NCBI GenBank assembly: GCA_036785705.1
Contig: JAWUZG010000032.1
Span: 10,000,001 to 10,064,000, forward strand
Length of the DNA stretch: 64,000 nt
Reading direction: 5' to 3'
Source: Acanthornis magna
Lineage: Eukaryota; Chordata; Aves; Passeriformes; Acanthizidae
In this document: positions 39,301 through 50,683 of the stretch, piece after piece
Numbering within the stretch: the first letter of the stretch is position 1
Layout of the letters: each line of letters opens with the position of its first letter
The notes under the pieces: model-generated
Database searches by the model: none
Told to the model about the DNA's origin: nothing
The model's input: only the letters and a program-made list of their open reading frames with translations
Program-made: the position numbers and the translations under genes

Positions 39301-42300
39301 TGTGGTGATTTCAAAAGTACTTGGATTTGAACTTTGGGAATGCAGGACTTTTCTGATTTTTCTGACATCTTACTCAAGAAATTAGAAAAAGTGACAAGCT
39401 ACCATTGGTCAGGACTGAAAATCTATACCAACGTGGGGATTTTTTGTAAAGAGGACTGAAGCAAAATTTCTTTGAAATTTTATGTACAAATCTCAATCTG
39501 ACAAGAGGAAAATATATTATAATTAGCCTTATTTCTACTCGGAGAAAAAAAGAAGTCTAGTATGCCTCAGGATACAAGCAAGCTTCACTGTAAATATACA
39601 ATAGCTACTGACATTACCAGGACCAAGCATAAGGCATGCACAAATCACAGGAACTGAACAGCTAAAGCCCTGCTCAATTTACTGAGAGGCTACTGAGCTT
39701 TTGATATGTCAAGATCTATTTGTCTAAATGTTATCTGTAAAGACAACATAATGTAGTGAACTGAGCCTGGGACTCAGGAAGCCAGAAATCAATATTCTAA
39801 TCTTGGCCCTACCTCAGATGCATTTGGTAGCTCCAGAGTAGTTCCTTAATCTCCCTGCATGCTCACAAGAGATAAAACAGTTCAAATATAATAAACTCTA
39901 CTGAATTGCTGTGCAGATCAGTCCACAGCTTCTTTATACTTTTTTAAAGAACTGACTTTTTATATAAATATTACCATTATATGCAGGACTTCTGAAGGTT
40001 TGTCTTCAGGAAAATACATACCAAGTATCTTTGGATTTGAAAATTCAGGTCTGTTTTCTAGCAGATGCCCTTGCCCCTCAGAGGCTTGAAGCACAGTCTT
40101 GTGGCAGACCAGAAGGCGCAATGGCATCTGGCATGATATAATCTTTTTCCCCCTCCTTTTTCAGATGTTTTCTCCCAGACAGCATTCTCATTTTCATTCT
40201 GTCCGTGGCAGGAGTAGACCACACCTCAACAGAAGTTATTTGCTTAATGCAGAAATAACAGAGAGAGGGACTTATGGCCTGTTTATTTATGAATTAAGAT
40301 TAGAAAATAGTTGTGATTTCTCCTGGGTTAAAATACTTGAAAACATGCTACTCATTTCCCCTAGTATAGTAATTTCTGAGTGATCATCTTACTAGAGGCT
40401 TAGCAGAGCCATACTTGTGTCCAAGGATCTCAAAAGGGTTACCTGAGGTGAAATAAAACATAAGTCACAATAACCTTCTTCAGCTTTTAAGAAACAAAAC
40501 CAACAAAACAAATGAAGAAATTAACCAACCAAAACCACCCCAGATCACCTTCTACAATATAAGAAAGAAGATATATACTGGCTGTATCTCTCTTCCATGC
40601 AGGAAATGAGTTCCACCTACAGAGGACAAGAGCACCCACATCCTAGCAAATGGTGCACTTTTCCAGCCCAAAAGAGCAGCGGTTTGTGAATTGTTCTTGA
40701 AATTATGAGTTTTTGAAATTTTTAAATTGCTAAGAGAAAGCAAGTGCTAAAACAATCAGGTCTACATTTCCTAGTATGTATGTTTGTTTTACAGTCATTA
40801 TTACCTGCAGAAAGGAGTCGAGCACCTCTAACAGCTCAGGGTTTTGTCTCCTGTCCTAGTAAGCCTTTGTGATGCTGTTAAAATACAGAGGCTGTAGCTG
40901 GCAGGTGGTAGTTACACCCGAACCTAGGCACGGTTTTGTTCCAGAAAAGGCTGGAAATATTTGCTATATTTGGTGGCGCGGCAGCAGGGAAGGCAGTGCA
41001 TGGGGGGATGCACTCATGGCAGCCGGGGTTGCTAAGCACACAGCTTGCTATGCCGCTAAGCAGGCGGGACCCGGCAGAGCCATTAAGTCTGGAAGAGGCT
41101 GAGTATTTAATAAGCTGCATGCTACCATGCATTTACATAGCTTAAGTTGTAGTAAAGCCCTAGCAGGAAAGGGTCAAAAGTGCAGGGCTGGAGGGCTTTA
41201 GCCCACGCAGACCACATTGTAACCCATCCTGTCCTCAGAGGAAAAGAACTTAGGGAGGAACCACAAGAAAACAGCCTCATTCCAACCACAGAGAACCTTA
41301 AAGGCCAAAAGACAAGAATTTTAAAAATGTAAATTTAAAAAATAATTGAAGTTATAGCACATGTGACCAGATCGGGCAAAACTCAATTACACAGAGGTTG
41401 CAGGGTGTCTACATGCCCCCAGTAAACCAAGTGTAAGGAGTGCAGCGGAAAGGAAAATGAGATTCCCGTTCTTTGTGGTTTACATGTCTAAAACAAAATG
41501 ACTCTTTGCTCACCCTGTGTGCTCTTAAGACTCTTTCATGTGAATCATTTGACACTTATTTATTTCCCAGTATGCACATTTAACTATTTCCCTGGGCATC
41601 ATCTTCACGCTGAAACTGCCAGACCAGAGTACTGTCTCAGGCAGTGACTCCCCGCAGCAGGCTCTCTGTTCTCTCCATTCTCTCCCTCATTAGCAAAGGC
41701 TGTTTCAATACAGAGCTACTGACTTTGGACAGGAGAGCCCATGTCTGATTGCACTTCCTCTAGCATAATCACAGAATTCAGTGACTGTGCTTTTTTCATT
41801 TATACTGACGTAACTGAGATTGAAATCTGTCCCACAGCAAATATTTATCAGAGCATATCAAAGGAAAAGCAGACCAGAAGAGAAACAAGCAAAACAGCGA
41901 GTGCCATTAAACTTTGCCAAGTTAGATTTCAAAGTCAATGAAAACCACCCTAGAGACACAGAGCTAAAATGTAGGACAAAACAGAACACTGAAAAAAATA
42001 AATTTCCGAACACTGGTGTCCTACAGAACAGATTTTGGTTAGTTGCAACTTGCAAAGATTATGAAGCAAAACCTACATAGGACTAACAATATGTGAACAA
42101 AGTCAATGGTCACCGCCCTGGTGCTTTTGTTAACATCTTTGCTTTGGTATGTACACCCATCACAGCTATCTGTGCAGGTCAGGGACCCTTTCTTTCAGAG
42201 TACTAAGAAAGCAACAGGACAACATCCACAACTGGCTTTCTAAATGATATAAAATAACGGGATGCCCCCCTTTAATAAGATAATTAAAACTGTTTCTGCT

Positions 42301-42639
42301 TTGCTAGATGCCAAGGACACCCAGTTTCTTGGCAACAGACCTCTAATTTTCTTTCTTTGATATCCAGGTCAGAGCCATTTGGATTAGAGGCTCATTTCCA
42401 GCAGCAGTGCACAGCAGGGGCACACAACTTCCTGTCCTGCTGTTGGTATCCCCACTAAGATCAGCATCTTGCAACTACATTTATAAAAGCTGTTAAATGT
42501 TAAAGCCCTTATAAAGGGCAGTTTCTCAATATTCACAAAGGTCAGGTGACATGTAAGCATATTAAAAAATTAGGCAGTCCTGTGCAACACCAGCAACCTC
42601 TTACATCATCCGCAATGAGGTCTCACCCTGTTCTGACTA

Positions 42640-43330
42640 AAGAACTTGACTGAAAGGGTAAAGCAAGAGAGATATGAAAACTCTTTCATCCCCAGCTCTC
42701 CACCTTCTTTAAATATAAGGTCTACTGCATCCCTGACTATTTGCTATCATTCCCCCTTATGAGGGAGAGGAACACTGTCCTAGAAGAGGTCTACCTGCCA
42801 TCCAGATTAGGTGAGGAAATCACATGCCTTTACTGAGGAGTGTTGGTCAGCTACCTGAAAGAAAAGCATATAGCCCTGAATGGCTGTACCAGTGCATTGC
42901 CTGAGCTGACATCATTCGAACTGTGGAGCAAACTACAGCCTGAGGATCATCATATGTCATCAATCCATATGAAAGGCACAGTCAGTCATTCCCAGCCCCA
43001 CATGAACTGGAAAGGCACAACTGATGCTTAAAGATTTTTAGCTTTTTCATATATTTGTAGCTTTGTAGATTTTTAGTTTATAGTTTTATGGTTTCTAGTA
43101 CTTTTCTTGCCCTTTCTCGTATTTTAGAATAATAAGCTAACTCTTTCTAACACATTCTTGAAATTCTGTTTAGTCTTACTCTTAGGAAGAGAATTCTGAC
43201 AGGGGCATCTGGGTTTCCACCAGAACTTAAGAGACATAACAACAAATAGGGCAAGGAGGCCCCTGGACCAACTCCAAGGGGCTGACCCAAGGGTGAGTTA
43301 CTGGGGCAACTGATTCCTATTGACATATCT
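42640..43330 (+). mobile_element. Possible LTR relic
   Basis: The right part (about 43120-43320) resembles the 3' end of a bird LTR plus leader: AATAATAAGCTAACTCTTTC, then GGAAGAGAATTCTGACAGGG and TCTGGGTTTCCACCAGAACT. A TATA-like AAATATAAG lies near 42712. Boundaries and family are uncertain and no second LTR was seen. Confidence 0.3.
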
Positions 43331-45245
43331 GCTAGATATACTAATTAATTAATCCTATCAAAATTGTAGAAATCCTTTATCACATGTGTGCATAGCCATT
43401 TCTGTGAACTTGAAAGCTTTCCTTAAAGATCTGCTTTCCATATCTTGCAAGTTTTTGTCTTTTAATTTCAGGCAACAAAACAGCCCATGAATATTTTTGA
43501 AAACCAGACACTTCTTATAAGAAAGGAATATAGAGCAGGGTACCAAGGGGTGGGTTAGACAGACCAAATCATACAGAGCAGATGGTAGTCACAGTGCTTA
43601 ATTCACTGTTGGAAGGTACCCAGCTACTCTAGTTATGAGCAACAGAAGAACCTATAGAGGATAATGACTTTGTGAAGTGCCAGCAATTTATTACATCGTA
43701 TTCCCAAGAACAGCTGAGGTGAATTAACCACAGTAGCCATTTGCTATTCCTTCTGACACCCCTGAGATCCTGTCTGTAGTGTTGCTGAGGTCGCTGGTTC
43801 CTTCTGGGCCGATGTGAACTTCAAAGCTAACCCAAAGGCAACTGGTAGAGTTAGCATAGTGCCAAACCCTTGCCAATAAACCACCCAGCAGGTGTATCAG
43901 CTTAGGCTTGCTGCTACACTGACCATCACCTGGGTTTTGGTCAGCTTGGAGCTTTACAAAGAAGGTACACCAGGTACAGTAGTACTGGGTAAACGCACCT
44001 CCCTCCAGCTACTTCAAGCAAAGGAAAGGTTATGAGAAGTGTGCCTTCTATGTACTCTTTCATCTGACAAAGCCAGTACATACGACAAGATACATGTATT
44101 CTTGCGTACTGCCTACATCCATGCCTATATGCATCACCATTTAGCTGTACAAAACACACTTCAAGTTGGACCATTTTTGATTTAAAAAAATGCCATTGAG
44201 CAATTTCATGAATGCAAAGTGAATTATGGCTGAACTCAAGGACATAAGTTTTCTATTGCCTGTCCTGAATTTGATCTTCCACTAGGAACAAGTAAGGTAA
44301 ACAAAGCAGATTATTGATGACAAATATTTTAGATGTATTTTGGAAATGAAGCTCTGTCAACACTGCCTTTTTTTTTTTTTTCTTTACCTCCAGAGAACAA
44401 GAGAACAGCCTGCCCCTGTAGAATTGGTATCTCATGCACAGAAGGGGAAATTAATTAACTTTTACTCATAAGAAGGCCACCTTTTTCTAACAGTACGCAC
44501 ATCAGAAATACTTTATTATGAACATCTGATGATCAGGTAGCAGCCATTTTCAACATGATCTTCTGTTGAACAAAATGCACAAGTACTCCATGGTCATGTT
44601 TTGCATGTGCTATCCTCTCTTGAACCATCGCTGTCCACATCCAATCATCTGCAACATCAAAGAAACCATGGATCAAAGTAGAGTGCAAGTCAGACAGTCC
44701 TGGCAACCTTACTATTCTGTATGTGCCAACTCAGTAATACAGCTTATTGTAGTTGGGACACAGGTATAAGTAGCTTCAAACAATGATTGAAAATATTTGT
44801 TTGTTTATTTGGGCCATCTTGTAAAGGGAACACTCCACAGAATGATGGCATGCAAGAGGAAACCTAGTCACCAGCTGAAATCCATAAAATTATTACAGTT
44901 CTTAACACAAAAAAATTGTAGCGCTGAGAGTTTGAAAATAAAAAAGGAATTTTCCTCTTTCTTTAAAAATACAAAATCTTAATGAAGAAAATGTATTAGA
45001 AGTAATGAACATCAATTCTTTTTTAAAAAGAAATTCTCTGCAGACATTGTTTCAGACTTCACACGAGAAGCTTGTTAACAGGCAGTTTTATTTCTTTTAC
45101 TACAACTTGCTTTGATCACTTAATTTCAGATAATTATTCTTCCAGTTAATCAGCGTCTGTCTCATGTTTTGACTTAAAAGGTGCCTATCACCTTTGCATT
45201 TGAGTAGTAAAGTTTGCTGTTATTTTTATTGAAACCATTACCTTC

Positions 45246-45919
45246 TTTATTACTGCCCCAGATACTACATCAATAGTATCTTTCCTGTTAACTGTCCACA
45301 TACAGTTTGAAATACTGTAGCCTACTTTGTTGTGATTTCCAGTCTGATGTCAATGAATGGAATTAGAGGTCCTTAGGATCACTCTTCCCTTCTCTGGAGG
45401 AAGTTACTTTCTTCATTATATCCTGTGACAGTTACCTCAAGCCCTTGACAATGATTTTAGCCTTCACTGCTCTTTGGTAGTATTTCACTGACAGTTACCA
45501 AGATGTTATCATGAGACGGCTGCTCAAAAGACTCTGGACTTTCAAAATTCAGCTTTTAATTAATAAGTATTTATCTCTTAAATCATCCTGGCAGCAGCGT
45601 CTGAGAATGGGCATTGAAAGGAGTTCCTCAAATACTGAAATTCAGGCTCCTTAATGTAAGATTAAGGCATGCTAACCAAGGAACATACTGACCATTATCT
45701 TTCTTATCTAAAAAAGGAGGATCTGACTTCACAAAGGTATTAACAAACTACACATATAAACATGCTCACTAAAGAACTATGTCCAGATTTTGTTTTGACT
45801 GTAAATGTGGTAATGCTTGTGAACCAAAATATCTTTCAGAAAGACAAAGTCAACTGTCATTTCCCTCCAGCAAAAACTTGAGATCTTCATTCTTCTCTGT
45901 CAGTCAACTTTCTTCATTT
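45246..45919 (-). other. ASRGL1: Probable ASRGL1 3' untranslated region
   Basis: This is AT-rich sequence directly after the ASRGL1 stop. The first clear minus-strand AATAAA signals are at 45251-45246 and 45230-45225, giving a predicted 3' UTR of about 0.65-0.7 kb. I cannot tell which signal is used, or whether the transcript extends further. No other gene is recognised here. Confidence 0.4.
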
Positions 45920-46155
45920 TTAGAATCCCTCCCTTTCAGATGCAAGTGCTTCATCAACAGATTTTACATTCTTCTCCCCTGCATAAATCCCATAATACAG
46001 GTTGTCATCCTTTACAGTAGCCCAGGACATTTGCTTGGTGGAGAACCTTGCTGCCCACTCTCCTGCCTTGTTGACAACAATGACACCCCCCAAGCCCCCA
46101 ACTCGTGTCTTCATGTAGTCTAATGCAGTGTCCGCTGCCACCTCTGGTGACATTC
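45920..46155 (-). CDS. ASRGL1: ASRGL1 terminal coding exon with stop codon
   Basis: The exon starts after a TTTTTTCAG-type acceptor (46157-46156) and completes a split Gly codon. It then encodes MSPEVAADTALDYMK, RVGGLGGVIVVNKAGEWAA, MSWATVKD and LYYGI. This is the C-terminal beta-chain strand region of ASRGL1 (human GLGGLIVV, PWAAAKDG, HFGI). The last 20 or so residues, acidic and ending REGF, are longer than and different from the short human tail. The stop codon is at 45922-45920. The five junctions from this exon up to the edge are all in frame. Confidence 0.95.
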
Positions 46156-48758
46156 CTGAAAAGAAAAACAAAATCACTCCATGGTATCTGTTCTGATTAG
46201 TTTTAAAATTCCCTTCGAATTTCACCCCTCCCCATGGAACCAGTAAAATCTAATTTCTCTTTCAACTAAAATGGCAAGAAATTTCCAATTGAGCAAAGGA
46301 ACCATTTTAGAAGGGCTCCAGACAGTTACTGGGAGCTGCTATGGTGTGGTGCTGCTCCAAATATTTATTTACATAGCTTCAGATTTTGATTCAGTGTTTG
46401 ATACAAACTAACTCAACAACATTTCTTATGCCATCATTTGACAGGAAAAACATGCCAACCTGCAAGGTTTTCATCAAAGGTTTGTCACAAGCTAGGTCTA
46501 AAGCATTTACAATTTGAAAAAAATCACACATCAAAACAATCAAAATTTCAGTCATCATCCCTGTTCTAATTCCACTGGGTGCAACAGAGCTCAAAGCATG
46601 TACTTCACATTATCATGATTTATCAGAAGCAGACATCAGCATGACTCTTCCTGAAACTTCTGAAACTGTCAGGCAAGATGAGGTCTCAATGTACTAGACA
46701 TCAGACAAAAGACCAGCAATGCAACTTTAGCTTTTCACTGCTTGATTCATATTAACAGGAACATTTTTGAAATAAATCAGATTTCATGTGTAAATCATAC
46801 ACACAGACCTGTAAAAGCTGCAATATATTTGTTCACTACAAGTTTAAATATACATTCAGGAATGCAGTTGGTTTGGCCTAATTACCCCAAGATATACACC
46901 CTCAGCAATCTTATGCAGCTTAGGTTGTAGAAAACTGACCTTCATGCCTCCCCTGCAAATTTTGAGTTAAAACCAAATAAAACCAGCAGAGTCAGGATTA
47001 TTCACAGCACTGGTGACTGACAGGATAAAGCTCCTTTCTCTGACGCATGAGTGACACTATGACTAGTCAAGTCAGTGGCACTGTCTTCAAAGGGTCAGTA
47101 TTTCACTGTTTGATTTTTCACCAAGACAACAGCTGCCACCATAAGACTGAGATTTCAACAGCTGTTAAGACTGGCAAAGCAATTCACTCCTGAAATACAG
47201 AAGGAAATTTTGCAGCATTTGTCCAAAAGAAGGTATTTAGTATGTGAATTATTGAATAGCTGAACAGAATTATGAGAGCTCTATAGTTGTTCTTACATAT
47301 GCAACTTCAGCTCACTGTTCAAGGACTCAAAAAGTTATAATAACTTGAGGGTTTGTTTTCAGTGCCTTCATGGAAACATGTTGGGAGGAGGGGCTGGGGG
47401 GAGTCTAACTGCTGACGTGTTTGCCTGGCAGCTGAGTAATACTTCTGGGCAGGATGAATGAAGGTAAAGCAAGCATGGGCAGGGTGAACAAATGCAAACC
47501 AATTAGACATGAACACATGTAGGTTCATTTTGTTTTTCCCTTTTTTCCAATAAACTTTTTGAGGTTCACTTGCCTTTCAAACTATTAATCACAAGCCAGA
47601 TAATTGCTATCAATGCATAAGTCTTACAATCCAGTTAACTTCAAGCCAGAGAAGAAACTAGTTTACACAGTTTAGACAAGAGCTTAGAAAGCTATTCACA
47701 AATTGAATAGTTAGGGACATAATATAGAGACTAAAGGGAGAACATAACATTATTTTTGAGAAATAATCTGTAGGTTGTATTTTATGCTGAAACTGTCACA
47801 TCAGCTATGAGAGTTAGAGAAATGCTCCCATTATATGCAAACAGCTCTATAAAGCTCTATAACAAAAACATTCTCAGCTGTTATTTGTCTCTCTACTTAC
47901 TGCTTCTCTAATAAAAATGTAAATTTGAATGTTTTCCAACTATTTCCAGTTTGGTCGATCTCAAAGCAAGCTACACTGTACTGCCCCAAAGCTACAGCTT
48001 TCTAAAAATAATGGTGATATCTATATTAATGATTTTTGAACTGCATGCAACACAAGTATGTTGTCTGGCTATGTTTACAGGCTGTAACATAATCAAGGGT
48101 TTAGATGACAGACTAAGTCATGAAGGTAAAGCTCCAAAGGGTCATCCCACAGTCAGATTGTATTACAGTCACATAAGACATACTGTGTCAGCTGTTTACC
48201 ACATACCCACCCAGTCAGTTTAGTACATTTTCCAAAACAAAATGTAGAGTGAAATCATGGTTAAAAAGTCTTAAAATTATTCCTGTGGCTGTAATCGGAG
48301 TTGTTACAATAAAGACCTTTACAGTTTATTAGAAAGGCAGTATCCCATACTTTCTTATTTCAGCTCTAGTTACCTTTTTCTAGCCCTCTCTTACTGCTCC
48401 CTTAAATATATAATATTTTTACATTTTTCTATTTCTTGTTCACAAAATTTTAGTTTATAATTGGGAAAAATTATTAAAGAGAACTTCAGTTAAAGTAGAC
48501 AGTAATGTCTTTCAATGTACACGGATCTAAAGCACAATTCAGTATCGGGCAGCAGAGATAATCCATTCACTTCAGCTATTTCAGCTTTATTAATAACTTA
48601 ACACTTTGTTTTGTTTTTAAAGAGGTGACCCATCCACATACCCCTGAGAGCAACTCTTCTGACAACTGTTCTAGGATGATAGTACATACACTGAAACCCA
48701 TGATTAGGCAACGTTTCCTATCCTCATTATTTCAGCTTACAGGAAATTTGGAATATAC
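46156..48758 (-). other. ASRGL1: ASRGL1 intron
   Basis: This 2.6-kb phase-1 intron separates the last two coding exons. I see no repeat or exon in it that I can support. Confidence 0.85.
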
Positions 48759-48869
48759 CTTGCTCCATGTGATAGAGGATCAGTCGGGCTAAGACCACTT
48801 TCATAATGCTCTCCCCATGTCCTGTGGTTGAAGTGGCACCAGAATGGTTATCAGCATAACCTCCACTTC
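48759..48869 (-). CDS. ASRGL1: ASRGL1 coding exon (GGYAD to MEQ, beta chain)
   Basis: This 111-bp exon encodes GSGGYADN, GATSTTGHGESIMK, LARL and ends HMEQ plus one base of a Gly codon. The STTGHGE block carries the Thr and Gly that correspond to human Thr219 and Gly220 of the substrate pocket. Both ends are phase 1, and the exon is exactly 37 codons long. Acceptor AG lies at 48871-48870 and donor GT at 48758-48757. Confidence 0.96.
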
Positions 48870-50564
48870 CTTTTCAAAGGGGAAAAAAAAAGAAGGCAAT
48901 ATTCTGTAATACAATTTAAAAGCCCGGTATTATTTTAAATGGGTACCAAAAATTCCCCCCTATAAGTCCATTAGCTCTGTGCATTTCTGGGAGCAAAGTG
49001 TCAGTAACACTTCTTTCTCATTTCTGCCTCAATTTGAAAATTGAAATAAATGAAAGAAATCAACAGTTTCAGCAAGTCAGTTGCCAGGCTGAGAGAGAAG
49101 ACTGGTGATCTGTTTGTGTACAAGAAGCAGAAGCAGGCCAACACTCCACAGGAAAGGCAAAAATATTTTCCAGAAGAGCAAGGGAGGGTATACTGAGGAT
49201 CAGCAAGATAGCGTCAGGATGCAGAATGCCAGGTCATCAATTCAGAAGACATGAAGCAAGATCTAGTGAGGACACTGGTAAGCTGACCAGTTTGAGGGGA
49301 ACTTATCCTCCACAGCATATAAGAGATTTGAAGAGCATGGGCTGTAGTAAAACTTCACAAAGCACCCCTGAAGAATCTTCCAAGTCCTCACCACAAGCAG
49401 GTGTTTCTTCTGTTGAACACCCTTTCCCCCTCTTTTTTTTTTTCCTCCCATCCTTGTTTTACTGGCACATTCCACACCCTGTTCTCCACCAAGCTTCTGC
49501 TTGCTCAACACCCATATTTCTAGCACATCTCCTAAGGAAAATATCTCCCAGGAGCTAGGAAGAAACATACCACAGCATTATAAACAAGGTACTGGGGGGA
49601 GGGGAAAGAGGCCTTAGAAGAGCAATGAAAGATTCTTCCCTTCTGTACTTTCTTGATCGGATCAGAGCCTTTTAATGGACTCTGAGTAACATATGCAAAA
49701 ACACTGCCATAGTAAATCAATTCCCCCTTACCAAATCCTCTGATATTTAAAAGCACAGCTGGCATTTCTGTATCCAATCCTGCAGATGTCTAGTGAGACC
49801 AAACGTTGCAAGCAATATGCTCAACAGCACCCAGTTTCACTTGTCCTTTATAATAATCACATACTGTCAACAGTGATGCTATTTGAGTTTGGAACATGTT
49901 TTACTAAAAAGAATTCTTTTCCAAATCTCAGCTGTATGGTAGAACCCTGAAGCAATTAAATGGCAAGTCTGTTTCAAGAAGAGGAAGAAGTCTGTGGAAA
50001 GGATTTCAAGTGTCTCTTTATACTTGGATAAGAGATCTCTCAAAATATTTTCTTTATTCCACACTATATCTATTAGGTTCTGAGGTAGTCTTATCAGGGA
50101 TCTCTTAAGAACAGGAATTTACTCAAAGTTGCCAGTCACTGTATAATTCTTGCTCACTGATACAACAAGTACTAATTGCAATTACACCTATTTCCTTAAG
50201 TATCAAGGAAACAGCATCTTAATATGGAGCAGGCTACATTTTTTGACTTAGCAGAAGGCACAGATATAAAAAAGGAGAGCTTTATCAGAATCAAGAGAAA
50301 GGAAACACTGGGTTTAGCACTGAGTCAGAAAAAACAAACTCCCATCCCCATTTTCCACACAGAACTACCAATTCTTTCTTGAAAATCTCCATGCCGTAAG
50401 GAGCTTTAGCTTTGATACATCTGAATGTTATACCTTCATTTCAGATGGACTAGTATTTATGTTTTGTTTCACTAATGAAAAGGAGAGTGTGTAATACTTT
50501 TTTTCCCTCTTTTTTAAAATGAGATACCACCAAAAAGTGAAAGGCAAGATCCCACACCCCATAC
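48870..50564 (-). other. ASRGL1: ASRGL1 intron
   Basis: This 1.7-kb phase-1 intron has a C/T-rich stretch with T11 at 49433-49443. Nothing else is recognised. Confidence 0.85.
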
Positions 50565-50683
50565 CTATGCATGCTGTGTCACCAACACGGCCAACCAGTT
50601 TATTAGAGAGTCCTCCAGTGGATGTTGCACAAGCTACATTGCCTTCACTGTCTACAGCAACAGCACCGACTGTTCCAAGGTCT
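50565..50683 (-). CDS. ASRGL1: ASRGL1 catalytic exon with nucleophile threonine
   Basis: This 119-bp exon encodes [10 protein letters not shown], then [10 protein letters not shown], then [13 protein letters not shown]. The Thr of LGTVGAV corresponds to human Thr168. It becomes the N-terminal nucleophile of the beta chain after self-cleavage between the preceding Gly and this Thr. The second Thr in ATSTGG and the Arg and Asp of GRVGD, which position the substrate in this family, are all present. The acceptor is CAG before 50683 (phase 2 in) and the donor GTATGG follows 50565 (phase 1 out). All the key residues I can check are intact, so this looks like an active enzyme rather than a decayed copy. 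Confidence 0.96.

Larger units (their letters stand above)
30301..45245. other. Intergenic region with no recognised gene
   Basis: This stretch lies between the CpG-island region and the ASRGL1 3' end. It holds the 19-bp minisatellite (34.6 kb), the hairpin at 36.35 kb, a GC-richer patch at about 36.2-37.7 kb, short AAC and AATT simple repeats (32.26 kb, 43.34 kb), a T14 run (44368-44381) and a possible LTR relic (42.6-43.3 kb). No coding exon could be supported. Confidence 0.55.

Noticed and set aside
45779..46123. 114-codon plus-strand frame
   Set aside because: It is antisense to the last ASRGL1 exon, whose minus-strand reading clearly matches the family.
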